64,000 nt of DNA from VGBV01 sp963780395. Lineage in GTDB: Bacteria; Actinomycetota; Thermoleophilia; Solirubrobacterales; 70-9. The notes under the pieces were generated by a model, which searched no databases, was not told the DNA's origin, and was given only the letters and a program-made list of their open reading frames with translations. The stretch spans positions 1 to 64,000 of the forward strand of contig CAWABY010000013.1 in the NCBI GenBank assembly GCA_963780395.1, in the 5' to 3' direction. The translations under genes were made by a program, and so were the position numbers. Position 1 is the first letter of the stretch; every line of letters starts with the position of its first letter. Below are positions 43,588-52,447 of the stretch, piece after piece.

Positions 43588-44824
43588 TCACGTACTTCGA
43601 GCCGGCGACCGCCGGCTCGACGCGTTCAGGGCGGCTTCCTCAGCCAGCTCTGCCGCGCGCTCGGCCCCGTCGTTGGCCCGCGACCAGGCCTGTAACTCCA
43701 ACGCCGCTTCGCGGTAGGAGGGATTCCCCAGGATCCGCCGCGCCGCCAGCCGGATTCCCCGCGGCGAGAGCAAGCCGCCGCGGTAGCGACAGCCCCGCGC
43801 CCGACCACGCCACCCGTGCCCCGTTCTCGCTCATGTCGCCGACCGCGGGGCAGACCAGCAACGGCGCCCCCAGCGACAGCGCCCGCACCACCGTCCCGTG
43901 TCCCCCGTGCGAGATGACCAGGTCCCCGGCAGCCATCGCCTGCGAATAAGGCAGCCAGTCCAGCAGCACCGCGTTCGCCGGCACCTCGATCGGCTCGGTG
44001 GGCGCCCGCCGGTTCGTCGTCGCCAGCACCCGCACCGGCTCCTCCGCCAGTCCCTCCAGCGCGGCCCGCAGCATCTCGCACTCGGGGTCCTGCGCCGTCG
44101 ACGGCGCGATCACGACCAGCGGCTCATCGCCCTCGGGGATCTCGATTCCGTCGGTGGGAAGCTCGAAGAAGAGCGGCCCGCTGACGCGAGCGTACGAGGG
44201 CCACTCCCGCGGGTACTCGAGCTGGGGAAAGGTCGCCACGATCGCCAGCAACTCGCTGATCCCGCCGTGGAAGCGGTCCTGCGGCGCCAGCCCGAGGCGC
44301 TCACGCGTCTCGTTCAGTTCGTCCCGTCCCTGCCGCAGCCCCACGTTCAGCAGCGGCATCGTCGCATGCCACCCTGCCCGCCCCAGCGCCGTCCGCGCCG
44401 GTTGGAACCCCATCGAGTACATCGGCTGCCCCGGCCTCTGCACCGGATACACGTGGGGGATCAGCGTCGCCCCCGGCACTCCCGCCACCTCCGCCGCCAA
44501 CGCCGGCGCCCTGGTGAGGATGTCGCTGACCACCAGGTCGGGCTCGAACTCGCCCATCAGTCCCGCCAGCGCCCGCGCCGCCCGCGCCACGATCTGCCCC
44601 TGCGGCGTGTCGGGGCCCGGAGGGGGGAAGACCATGTACTGCTGCGCCGCCTCGAAACGCAGCCCCTCTCCCTCGACCGCCCCCTGCCACTCCTCCCAGC
44701 TCTCGACCAGCACCGCGTGCCCGCGCCGCTGCAGCTCGCGCGCCAGCGCGATCGCGGGAAAGGCGTGCCCGGCGTCGCCGAAGGCGGCCACGACGAAGCG
44801 AAGCTGGTCCCGGGAGCGGCCCAC
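43588..44824 (-). pseudogene. GT1 (MGT/UDP-glycosyltransferase-like) with one-base insertion
   Basis: From GTG 44824 (GGAGG upstream) the protein reads FVVAAFGDAGHAFPAIALARELQRRGH, then the GT1 C-terminal motif VISHGGHGTVVRALSLGAPLLVCP, up to GLSLPRR; an extra T near 43772 then shifts the frame. The correct ending (LLSPRGIRLAARRILGNPSYREAA) follows in another frame to 43588. About 411 residues when repaired. Transfers sugars to small hydrophobic acceptors in this family. Confidence 0.78.
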
Positions 44825-44890
44825 GCCCCAAGCCTCCCAGATGACCGCAAAATCCCGCCGCCGCACGGGCCAGGCGCTATCCCTGTCTCG

Positions 44891-45427
44891 ATGAAGAGGC
44901 GACGCGAAACCGCCGAGCGCCTGCGCCGGGCCGTTGACGCCCTGCCCGCCCACACCAAGCGCGGCATGCTCGAGGGCATCCGGGCCAACCGCGTCATCGT
45001 CGGCGCCTACACCGACAAGCGCGGAGGCGTCTGCCCGATGCTGGCGGCGCACCGCAACGGCGGCCGCACCGACTTCGGCACCTTCGCCAAGGCCTGGGAC
45101 GCCTTCACCGGCGCCAGGCGCTCCCGCCGCGCTTCCGCCCGCGAGGTCCGCACCCTGCGCGGCTACCTCGAGGTCGCGCTGATCCGCGACGGCTTCCCGC
45201 CTCCCGAATCAGACTTGGCAAGCACCCTTGAACGCACGTCCCCCTGGGCCGCGCGCCCCCTCGCCGAGGAGGTCCGCGACGTCCAGGCGACCCGCCGCCG
45301 TCTCGCCGCGTCCGAGGCGAGCGAGCACGCCGGCGTCACGATCGAAGAGCTGCTGCAGCGCACCGCCGCGGAGACGGCAGATACCGTCAGCGGCGATGAT
45401 CGCCCCGGCGTCCAAGCGACCGCCTGA
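44891..45427 (+). CDS. Conserved-looking hypothetical protein
   Basis: 178 residues, basic N-terminus MKRRRETAERLRRAVDALPAHTKRGMLEGI, a central VIVGAYTDKRGGVCPMLAAHRNGG, and an Ala-rich helical end. No family recognised. TATCCC precedes the ATG by 7 nt. It overlaps the GT-C gene by 32 bp and is divergent from the GT1 gene. Confidence 0.65.
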   Translation: MKRRRETAERLRRAVDALPAHTKRGMLEGIRANRVIVGAYTDKRGGVCPMLAAHRNGGRTDFGTFAKAWDAFTGARRSRRASAREVRTLRGYLEVALIRDGFPPPESDLASTLERTSPWAARPLAEEVRDVQATRRRLAASEASEHAGVTIEELLQRTAAETADTVSGDDRPGVQATA

Positions 45428-47066
45428 GCCGCCCTCGACACCGGAACGATGGGGCGGGCCCGTCGCCTGGTCGGTCCTCGCCCTCGTCTGCGCCGCCTCG
45501 ATCCTCGTCCTGACCATCCTCGGCACCCGGCTCACCTTCTTCAACGACGACTGGTACTTCCTCCTCCAGCGCCCCGGCCTCGAGGGCTCCTCGGTCCTCT
45601 CCCCGCACAACGGCCAGCTCGTCGTCGGCGTCGACCTCAGCTACAAGGCGCTGGTCGCTCTCTGGGGCTTCGACCAGCTTCCCTTTCGCCTCCTCCTCAG
45701 CGCCGCCGTCTCCGCCGTCGGGGTGGTCGTCTACCTGCTCGTCGCCGAGCGCATCGGGCCGCTGCTCGGGATCGTCGCCGCCACCCTGATCGTGTTCCTC
45801 GGGCCCGCGTGGGAAGCGCTCCTCTTCTACGCCTCGATCGGCCCGGTCGCCGCCCTCGCGGCGGGCCTGGCCGCGCTGCTCCTGCTCCAGCGCGACACCC
45901 CCCGCAGGAACGCGGCGGCCTGCGCCCTCCTTGCGTTCTCGGTCGCGCTGTCGGGGGTCGGCATCGCGTTCGTCGCCGCAGCGGTCGTCGCCGTCGCGAT
46001 CCGCAGGCGCCCCACCCAACTCTGGATCCCCGCCGCGCCCGTGGCGATCTGGGCCGCTTGGTCGCTGGCCTGGGGCGACGATTCCACAGCCGAAGTCTCG
46101 CTCTCCAACGTCGAGCACCTGCCGCGCTACATCCTCGACTCCGCCTCGTTCGGGCTCGCCTCGCTAACCGGCCTCAACCAGGGCCCCAGCGCCGAGCTGC
46201 AGGCCCACCTCCTGCTCGCCGTTAGCACCTTCGCGATCGTCCTCTGGCTGGTGCGCGGCGGCCGGCCCTCATCCCAACTCGCCGTCTTCGCTGCCGCCGC
46301 CCTCGCCTTCTGGACCCTGACCGGCCTCGGCTTCGTCACCGGGCGCGAGGCATTCGCCAGCCGCTACCAGATCGTCAGCGCCGCGCTGCTGGTCGTGATC
46401 GCGGCCGAGCTCCTGCGGCCCTTCCGCCCCAACCGGTGGCAGAGCGCCCTGGTCATCGTCGTCGCTGCCCTCGCGCTCGTCTCCAACCTCGAGCGCCTCG
46501 ACGAGGGCTATCGCTACCTGAGCGCTCGTTCGAGCGCCGCCAAGGCCGACATCGGCGCCCTGGAGATCGCGCGCGGCCGCACCGGCGGGGACCTCCGCCT
46601 CACGACCGCGGTCGCTTACGACGACTACATCGCCGGCATCACCACCGACCGCTATTACGAGGAGACCTACGACCACGGCCCTATGTCCCATTACTCACCC
46701 CAGCAGATCGCCGAGGCCCATCCCGTGCTGCGCCGCGCAGCCGATTCAGTTCTCGCGGCCGCCTATGCGCTGGAGCTCGCCCCGGCCGACCCGCCCGGCG
46801 CCGCCGATCGCTGCCGGCGCCTCCCCAGCGGCCCCGAGGCAGAGCTGCCGCCGGGCGGCGCCTCCGTCCGCAACCTCGGCACGAGGCCGGTCGAGCTCGG
46901 CGTCCGCCGCTTCGGCCCCCTCGGCGCCTATCTCTACCTCGGCCGGCTGGCCCCCGAATCCGCCGGAACCGTCACCCTCCCTCGGGACGACGCCGGCCGG
47001 CCGTGGCTGCTGGCCGCGGAAGGCGATGCCCCGCTCCTGATCTGCTCCGCGCGCGTGATGCCGTGA
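45396..47066 (+). CDS. GT-C fold membrane glycosyltransferase-like protein
   Basis: 556 residues with about 10 membrane helices after a short cytoplasmic N-terminus. The first loop holds FFNDDWYFLLQRPG, the acidic loop expected for catalysis in GT-C enzymes that use polyprenyl-phosphate sugars. A soluble C-terminal region (from about 400) ends with a beta-rich domain. It overlaps the GT2 gene by ATGA-like coupling (GTGA), so both serve one glycan pathway. Confidence 0.7.
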   Translation: MIAPASKRPPEPPSTPERWGGPVAWSVLALVCAASILVLTILGTRLTFFNDDWYFLLQRPGLEGSSVLSPHNGQLVVGVDLSYKALVALWGFDQLPFRLLLSAAVSAVGVVVYLLVAERIGPLLGIVAATLIVFLGPAWEALLFYASIGPVAALAAGLAALLLLQRDTPRRNAAACALLAFSVALSGVGIAFVAAAVVAVAIRRRPTQLWIPAAPVAIWAAWSLAWGDDSTAEVSLSNVEHLPRYILDSASFGLASLTGLNQGPSAELQAHLLLAVSTFAIVLWLVRGGRPSSQLAVFAAAALAFWTLTGLGFVTGREAFASRYQIVSAALLVVIAAELLRPFRPNRWQSALVIVVAALALVSNLERLDEGYRYLSARSSAAKADIGALEIARGRTGGDLRLTTAVAYDDYIAGITTDRYYEETYDHGPMSHYSPQQIAEAHPVLRRAADSVLAAAYALELAPADPPGAADRCRRLPSGPEAELPPGGASVRNLGTRPVELGVRRFGPLGAYLYLGRLAPESAGTVTLPRDDAGRPWLLAAEGDAPLLICSARVMP

Positions 47067-48020
47067 CCGACTACCCGTTCATCTCCGTCGTCGTCCCCGT
47101 CCGCAACGGCGCGGACATGATCGCCGACTGCATCGAGTCGATCCTCGCCTGCGACTACCCGCCCGACCGCCACGAGATCCTCGTCGTCGACAACGCTTCC
47201 ACCGACGCGACGGCGGAGGTCGTGGCCCGCCACCCGGTGCGCCTGCTGAGCGAGCCGCGCCGTGGCGTCTCCTTCGCCCGCAACTGCGGCATCGCCGAGG
47301 GCCGGGGCGAGATCTTCGCCTTCATCGACGGCGACTGCCTCGCCGATCCCGCCTGGCTGCGCGAGCTCGCCCGCCCGTTCGAGGACGCCGAGGTCGGCTG
47401 CGTCGCCGGTGAGCTGCGCCACCTGCCAGCCGCCACCCTGGCCGAGCGCCAGGCCGTTCGCATGCTGGGGGAGTGGCAGCGCTACGCCGTCAACTCCAAC
47501 CCGCCTTACGCGATCACCGCCAACGCCGCCTACCGCCGCGAGCGTCTTCGACGAGATCGGCCCCTTCGACACCCGCATGCCCCGCGCGCAGGACGTCGAG
47601 CTCGGCCTGCGGTTCAGCGAGCGCAACCCCCTGCGGCTGGCCTATGCCGAGCATGCCGTGGTCCGCCACCGCCACCGCTCCACCCAGCGCGGCTTCTTCC
47701 GCCAGCAACTGGGCTGGTCCTACGGCGCCGGCCTCGTCGCCGCCAAGTACCACGCCCTCGACGGACGCCCCAGCCCGCCACCGCGCCTGCGCGACGTCGG
47801 CACCCAGGTCCGCGGCCTCGCCGTAACCCTGCGGGTGCTAGCGCTACGCCGGGGCAGGCGCGAATGGGTCGAGGACGCCTGGTTCGGCCTCATGCGTCAA
47901 GTCGCGTGGTACGTCGGAGCCCGCGCCGGGATGCGCCGCGGCGCCCGCATCTTCCGCGGCGAGGCCGACGCCCGCCGCGCCGACGGCGGCTCCGCCTACC
48001 CCGAGCCGCCGCGCGCGTAA
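47063..48020 (+). pseudogene. GT2 glycosyltransferase with one-base insertion
   Basis: FISVVVPVRNGADMIADCIESIL, VVDNASTDATAEV and FIDGDCLADPAWL are the GT-A nucleotide-sugar motifs. After NAAYRRE an extra C near 47543 shifts the frame; VFDEIGPFDTRMPRAQDVELGLRF continues in the next frame to 48020. Repaired length about 318 residues. GTG start overlaps the GT-C stop. Confidence 0.8.
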
Positions 48021-48032
48021 GCAGGGGAAGGC

Positions 48033-48770
48033 CTACGGCGATCCCGCCTGGTTGGCCTCGTCGGGCCGCAGGAAGACGATCTCCGGCACCACGCAATGGC
48101 GCGACGTGCGCAGCAGGAACCGCACCGACTCTGCGAGGTCGGTCGGCTGGATCATCTCCTCGGCCGGCACCTGCCCCTTCACGAACTCGGTCATCGGCGT
48201 GTCCACGAACCCCGGCGCCAGCGCCGTCACCCCGATCCCCTGTCCGGCGACCTCCTTCTGCGTCGATTGGCTCCACGCCAGCACCGCCGCCTTCGTCGCC
48301 GAATAGACCGACAGCCACGGCTGCGGCGACTTGCCGGCGACCGAGGCCGTGTTGATGATCAGCGCCTTGCCGTGCTCGGCGCCCGCCTCGCGGAGCATGG
48401 GCAGGCACTCGCGCGTCATCAGCATGATCGCCCGCAGGTTGACGTCGAGCTGGATGTCCACCTTCTTCGTGGTCATTTCGTGCATCGCCTCGCCGATCCC
48501 CACTCCCGCGTTGTTGATCAGCACGTCGAGGCGCCCGTACTTCTCGCGGTGGGCCTCGACGATCTTCGTCAGGTCCTCCTCGTCCGCCATGTTGGCGGCC
48601 ACATCGAGCACCTCGTGCCCGGCGCCGCGCAGCTCCTCGGCGGTCGCCGTCAGCTTCTCGGCCCGTCGAGAGGAGACGGTGAGCGCGTAGCCATCCTCGG
48701 CCAGCGCCCGCGCGATCGCCAGGCCGATGCCGCTCGATCCTCCGGTCACCAGTGCAGCCTTGTCAGCCAA
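48033..48770 (-). CDS. Short-chain dehydrogenase/reductase (FabG-like)
   Basis: 245 residues. TGGSSGIGLAIARAL, NNAGVG, and the Ser-Tyr-Lys centre in NTASVAGKSPQPWLSVYSATKAA. Substrate unknown. Convergent with the GT2 gene and divergent from the lipoprotein. Confidence 0.9.
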   Translation of the reverse strand: MADKAALVTGGSSGIGLAIARALAEDGYALTVSSRRAEKLTATAEELRGAGHEVLDVAANMADEEDLTKIVEAHREKYGRLDVLINNAGVGIGEAMHEMTTKKVDIQLDVNLRAIMLMTRECLPMLREAGAEHGKALIINTASVAGKSPQPWLSVYSATKAAVLAWSQSTQKEVAGQGIGVTALAPGFVDTPMTEFVKGQVPAEEMIQPTDLAESVRFLLRTSRHCVVPEIVFLRPDEANQAGSP

Positions 48771-48804
48771 CGCGTCTCCTTTAGGTCGCCTTCGCGCCGC
48801 ACCC

Positions 48805-48810
48805 TATCCT
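48805..48810 (+). promoter_or_regulatory. -10 box of the lipoprotein gene
   Basis: TATCCT, 7 nt before ATG 48818. Confidence 0.5.
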
Positions 48811-48817
48811 GCCGCGC

Positions 48818-49798
48818 ATGCGCTTCCTGACGGGACTGGTGGCCGTCGCGCTCGCGGCCTCGTTGCTCGCCGCGTGCGGCGACGGCGACGGCGACACCGA
48901 CTCGCCCGAGTCCGCCTCGCGCCCAGCCCCGCCCGCCTCGGACTTCCCGGCCGCCGACGGGCGGCCGCTTCAGCAGGTGCTCTCGGCCGTGACCGAGGAG
49001 GGCCCGGTGGTCACTCCCGCCGCGCGCGTGCTGCGCCGGGGCGAGAACCGGTTCTCCTTCGGCGTCTTCACCCTCGCCAAGGAGCCGATCCCCGACGCCG
49101 AGGTGGCCATCTACGCCGCACAGGGCAGCCTCAAGGGCCCGGCGATCGGCCCCTTCCCGGCGCGGATCGAGTCGCTCGAGACCGAGGCCGCCTTCCGAGC
49201 TAAGACCACCGCCGACGATCCCGACGCCGCCACGGTCGTCTACATCTCCGACGTGCCGCTGGAGAAGCCCGGCGAGTGGGTGTTCGCCGCGATGACCAAG
49301 CAGGGCGATGGCTTCGGCGGCAGCCTTGTCCCGACCCCCAGCGCGGTCGGCCAGTTCGACCCGCCGGACGCAGGCGACAAGGCCCCCGTCACCGACACCG
49401 ACGTGGCCGCCGACAACCCCGACCTCGCCGCGATCGACACCCGCGTCCCGCCCTCCAGCATGCACGACGACAACCTCGCCGACGTGCTCGGCAAGAAGCC
49501 GGTGGTCCTGCTGTTCGCGACCCCGCAGCTCTGCCAGAGCCGCATCTGCGGACCGGTCGTCGACGTCGCCGAGCAGGTGAAGCGCGACGCCGGCGATGAC
49601 GTGGCCTTCATCCACCAGGAGATCTACAACGAGAACGACATCAACAAGGGCGAGCGCCAGCCGGTCACCGACTACGGCCTGCCGAGCGAGCCTTGGCTGT
49701 TCGTGATCGACAGGGAAGGCACCATCACCACCGCAATCGAGGGCGCCTTCAGCGTCGAGGAGCTGCAGGCCGCGGTGGACCAGGTCTCCTCCTCCTAG
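48818..49798 (+). CDS. Lipoprotein with thioredoxin-like domain
   Basis: 326 residues. Lipobox SLLAAC places the modified Cys at residue 20. The middle is a beta-sandwich-like region; from about residue 215 a thioredoxin-like domain follows (KKPVVLLFATPQLCQSRICGPVVDVAEQV) with a C-x3-C pair rather than C-x2-C, and a typical ending PSEPWLFVIDREGTI. Likely an extracytoplasmic thiol/disulfide or metallochaperone protein. Confidence 0.78.
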   Translation: MRFLTGLVAVALAASLLAACGDGDGDTDSPESASRPAPPASDFPAADGRPLQQVLSAVTEEGPVVTPAARVLRRGENRFSFGVFTLAKEPIPDAEVAIYAAQGSLKGPAIGPFPARIESLETEAAFRAKTTADDPDAATVVYISDVPLEKPGEWVFAAMTKQGDGFGGSLVPTPSAVGQFDPPDAGDKAPVTDTDVAADNPDLAAIDTRVPPSSMHDDNLADVLGKKPVVLLFATPQLCQSRICGPVVDVAEQVKRDAGDDVAFIHQEIYNENDINKGERQPVTDYGLPSEPWLFVIDREGTITTAIEGAFSVEELQAAVDQVSSS

Positions 49799-49838
49799 CA
49801 CGCGGTTGCGCCCGGCTCATTCGGGTAGAACTTGTGCT

Positions 49839-50204
49839 GTGGGTGACGAGGAGCTGCTCGAGATGCTCGCGGCCGAGGCCAATCGCCGGGTCCCGCCGAT
49901 GAAGCAGTCGCTGAAGAAGCTCGCGAAGGGATCGAAGCCGGACCCCGACGCCGTCGAGGAGCTCCGCGTCGAGGTCCACGGCCTCAAGGGCGCCGCGCTT
50001 GTGCTCGGCGAGCAGCGCTTGGGCCAGCTCGCCGACCACGCCGAGCAACTCCTGGTCGCCAACGCCGCCGACGGCGCGCTAGGCCCCGAGCTCGCCGCTC
50101 CACTGACCGAGGCGATGGACGCCTTCCAGGCGGGCGCCGACGCCGCCGCCGCAGGGGAGCCTGAGCCCCCATCGGTCGCCGAGGCCCTGGTCGCCCTGCC
50201 CTGA
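49839..50204 (+). CDS. HPt-domain-like protein
   Basis: 121 residues from GTG 49839. EVHGLKGAALVLGEQRLGQLADHAEQLL carries the His phosphotransfer motif HxLKGxA; the rest is helical. No histidine kinase or receiver gene is adjacent, so it is either an orphan phosphotransfer protein or a borrowed fold. Six bases separate it from the P450 gene. Confidence 0.65.
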   Translation: MGDEELLEMLAAEANRRVPPMKQSLKKLAKGSKPDPDAVEELRVEVHGLKGAALVLGEQRLGQLADHAEQLLVANAADGALGPELAAPLTEAMDAFQAGADAAAAGEPEPPSVAEALVALP

Positions 50205-50209
50205 GACCC

Positions 50210-51409
50210 GTGGGCGGCGAGGCCCCCTACCTCGACCTCTCGGACCCCGCGTTCGCGATCGACTCCGAGCAGGTCGCCGAGGCGAGGGAGCTGTCCTGGT
50301 ACGCCCGCACCAACTACGGCCTGGCCGTGCTCCGCTACGAGCAGGTCAGCGAGCTGCTCAAGGATCGCCGCCTGCGCCAGGGCAGCTGGGCCTGGCCGGC
50401 TCTGAACGGGGTGGAGGCGGGTCCGCTGGTCGAGTGGTGGAACCGCGCCCTGCTCAACCTCGAGGGTGACGATCATCGCCGGCTCCGCCGGCTGCTGAAC
50501 CCGGCGTTCACCCCGGGACTCGTCAACGGCCTCGCTCCCCGGTTTCGCGAGCTGGCGACCGAGCTGATCGACGCCTTCGCCGATCGCGGGCGCTGCGAGT
50601 TCGTCAGCGAGTTCGCCGAGCCCTACGCGGCGCGCGTGATCGCGACCATGCTCGGGATCCCCGAGTCCGAGTGGAAGCGGCTCGCGGAGCTCTCCAGCGA
50701 CCTCGGCCTCTTCCTCGGCGTCACCATCGCCGAGGACCTGGACCGGATCGAGGTGGGCCTCGAGGGCCTCTACGGCTACGCCGACGAGCTCATCGCCGAG
50801 CGCCGGGACGGCAGCGGCGACGACTTCACCAGCGGCCTGATCCGCGCTCGATTCGAGGAGGACCGGCTCTCCGACGAGGAGCTGCGCGTCTCGATCGTGC
50901 TGCTGATCTTCGGCGGCATGGACACGACCCGCAACCAGCTGGGCCTCGCAATGCAGACGTTCATGGAGCACCCCGACCAGTGGCGCCTGCTCGCCGACCG
51001 CCCCGAGCTCGGCCCGAACGCGGTCGAGGAGGTGATGCGCGTCAATCCCACCGTCACCTGGGTCACCCGCGAGGCGCTCGAGGACCTCGAGTTCGAAGGG
51101 CTCGAGATCGCGGCCGGAACCACGATCCACCTGCTCTCCGGCGCCGCCGGCTCGGACCCTCGCGTCTTCCCCGAGCCGGACTTCGACATCACCGCCGAGG
51201 ACCGCCCCAGGCACTTCGGTTTCGGCGGCGGCTGGCATCACTGCATCGGCCACTTCGTCGCCCGCGGGGACATGGCCGAAGCGCTGCCCCTGCTCGCCGC
51301 CCGCCTCCGCGACCCCCACCCGGACGCGGAGGTCCGCTCGCTTCCGCGCAGCGGCAACACAGGCCCGGTCGAGCTGCCAATCGCCTTCGAGCCGGCGTCA
51401 AGCGCCTGA
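50210..51409 (+). CDS. Cytochrome P450
   Basis: 399 residues. Oxygen-binding I helix FGGMDTTRNQ, the ExxR motif EEVMR, and the heme loop FGFGGGWHHCIG with the Cys thiolate ligand. A soluble bacterial class I type; redox partner genes are absent nearby. Substrate unknown. Last core-type gene before the island. Confidence 0.94.
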   Translation: MGGEAPYLDLSDPAFAIDSEQVAEARELSWYARTNYGLAVLRYEQVSELLKDRRLRQGSWAWPALNGVEAGPLVEWWNRALLNLEGDDHRRLRRLLNPAFTPGLVNGLAPRFRELATELIDAFADRGRCEFVSEFAEPYAARVIATMLGIPESEWKRLAELSSDLGLFLGVTIAEDLDRIEVGLEGLYGYADELIAERRDGSGDDFTSGLIRARFEEDRLSDEELRVSIVLLIFGGMDTTRNQLGLAMQTFMEHPDQWRLLADRPELGPNAVEEVMRVNPTVTWVTREALEDLEFEGLEIAAGTTIHLLSGAAGSDPRVFPEPDFDITAEDRPRHFGFGGGWHHCIGHFVARGDMAEALPLLAARLRDPHPDAEVRSLPRSGNTGPVELPIAFEPASSA

Positions 51410-51441
51410 GCTACGCTCGGCTCGATGCTTCGCCGTCACCC

Positions 51442-51480
51442 GGGCCGGTAGCTCAGCTGGTCAGAGCAGCGGACTCATAA
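51442..51480 (+). tRNA. 5' half of a tRNA-Met (anticodon CAT), broken in the anticodon loop
   Basis: Acceptor strand GGGCCGG, D arm GCTCAGCTGGTCAGAGC, anticodon stem strand GCGGA and complete loop CTCATAA. After 51480 no T arm or 3' acceptor strand follows within 250 bp. Elongator Met is the probable identity, though CAT could also be Ile2 or fMet. Confidence 0.75.
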
Positions 51481-51730
51481 GCGTCTCCGCTCGAGGAGTC
51501 GCAGACGGCGCATCTCGCATTGCAACGCGGAATCCGTGCATGATTGGACCCTTCCGCCGCTGATTCGATTTGGCTGGATCACGCTCGATTTAGCCCGATT
51601 CAGGCAGCGAGAAGGCTTGCTGCCCATTAACCGAACGACCCGTGCCGATAGACACTCGACCCTAGAACGCCACAGCAGTCGAGTGCCCGAAATCGTGGCC
51701 CTTTAACGCTTTGGAGGTGTGTTTCGAAAC
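51481..51730. other. Gene-free left edge of island
   Basis: No coding region or 3' tRNA exon is visible; AT content rises compared with the P450 gene before it. Marks the junction of core and accessory DNA. Confidence 0.6.
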
Positions 51731-51753
51731 CGCTGCTTTCGTCCAAAGCGGCG
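51731..51753. repeat. Palindrome P2, 3' side of the GFA gene
   Basis: CGCTGCTTT-CGTCC-AAAGCGGCG, one wobble in the stem. Confidence 0.75.
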
Positions 51754-51778
51754 CCAGGAGCTCCCGGCCAGTCGCGCG

Positions 51779-52216
51779 CTACTCGGGGAGCGTCTCGCCC
51801 GAGCCGCCCAGCTCTTCGGGGTAGTCCCTGAGCTTGGGGAGGCCATCCTTCATGGGCAGCACTGTCGACTCGTAATTGACGTGGACCCCGGGTTCAAACG
51901 GAAATTCAGGGATCGTCGCCGCGTAGACGTCGACCAGACCCCACTGCGGGTGCCGGGTCAGGAGATGGCCGCCGCAGGACTTGCACCACTGCCGGTAGCT
52001 CCGCTCGTGCTTGTTGTACTCGCCGATCTGGTCTTCTCCCTGGGTCACCTTGACCGCCTCGGGCTTCCAGAGCGTGAATGCGTTGACCGGGCCGGCGGAC
52101 CAGCTCCTACAGGCGGCGCAATGGCAATAGCCAGCGCCCTCCGGATCGCCCGTGACTTCAATCGTGACGGCGCCGCAGTAGCACTCCCCTTCGTAGGTCT
52201 TTTCATCCTGGCTCAT
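51779..52216 (-). CDS. GFA/CENP-V family protein (glutathione-dependent formaldehyde-activating-like)
   Basis: 145 residues. Zinc ligands in GECYCGAV, CHCAACR and CKSCGG. GFA-fold proteins bind thiol adducts; many actinobacteria lack glutathione, so the name need not reflect the substrate. ATG 52216 has GGAGA upstream. A SnoaL-type GATACT promoter lies 47 nt upstream with an out-of-frame ATG 9 nt after it. Confidence 0.85.
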   Translation of the reverse strand: MSQDEKTYEGECYCGAVTIEVTGDPEGAGYCHCAACRSWSAGPVNAFTLWKPEAVKVTQGEDQIGEYNKHERSYRQWCKSCGGHLLTRHPQWGLVDVYAATIPEFPFEPGVHVNYESTVLPMKDGLPKLRDYPEELGGSGETLPE

Positions 52217-52262
52217 GAGTTCTCCGTTCGCTCGAGAGGTCTCGTCGGGACATAGCCCAGGC

Positions 52263-52268
52263 AGTATC
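52263..52268 (-). promoter_or_regulatory. SnoaL-type GATACT promoter in front of the GFA gene
   Basis: GATACT, then GCCTGGGCT, then ATGTCC on the minus strand; the ATG is not in frame with the GFA gene, which has its own start 37 nt further on. Confidence 0.55.
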
Positions 52269-52281
52269 CCGCTCAATGCGC

Positions 52282-52321
52282 CGCTTCCCATGCGAAGCGC
52301 TGCTTCTCGTCCAAAGCAGCG
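52282..52321. repeat. Adjacent palindromes P1 and P2
   Basis: P1 CGCTTC-CCATGC-GAAGCG (52282-52299) directly joined to P2 CGCTGCTTC-TCGTCC-AAAGCAGCG (52298-52321). P1 borders the GFA unit, P2 borders the RTX unit. Confidence 0.75.
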
Positions 52322-52344
52322 GTCGCCTACTCCCAAAGAAAAAC

Positions 52345-52373
52345 GTGGCGCCTGGGACCTTCCCAGACGCCAC
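52345..52373 (-). terminator. Terminator of the RTX-like gene
   Basis: Stem GTGGCGCCTGGGA/TCCCAGACGCCAC (12 of 13) followed on the minus strand by TTTTTCTTT. Almost the same hairpin ends the gene at 61802. Confidence 0.8.
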
Positions 52374-52376
52374 GCC

Positions 52377-52415
52377 CTACTCCCGCAGCCCGGCGGCCTC
52401 GAGGGGCTTTGGTCG
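52377..52415 (-). pseudogene. 3' remnant of a SnoaL gene
   Basis: Minus strand reads LEAAGLRE and stop, the family ending, with nothing recognisable upstream. Confidence 0.55.
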
Positions 52416-52447
52416 CCTCTTGGACTGATGGAGCCGCCTCCCTCACG

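Noticed and set aside
43640..45052. GT1 start upstream at 45052
   Set aside because: The extra N-terminus is low-complexity and overlaps the divergent 178-residue gene; GTG 44824 directly precedes the conserved FVVAAFGDAGH start.
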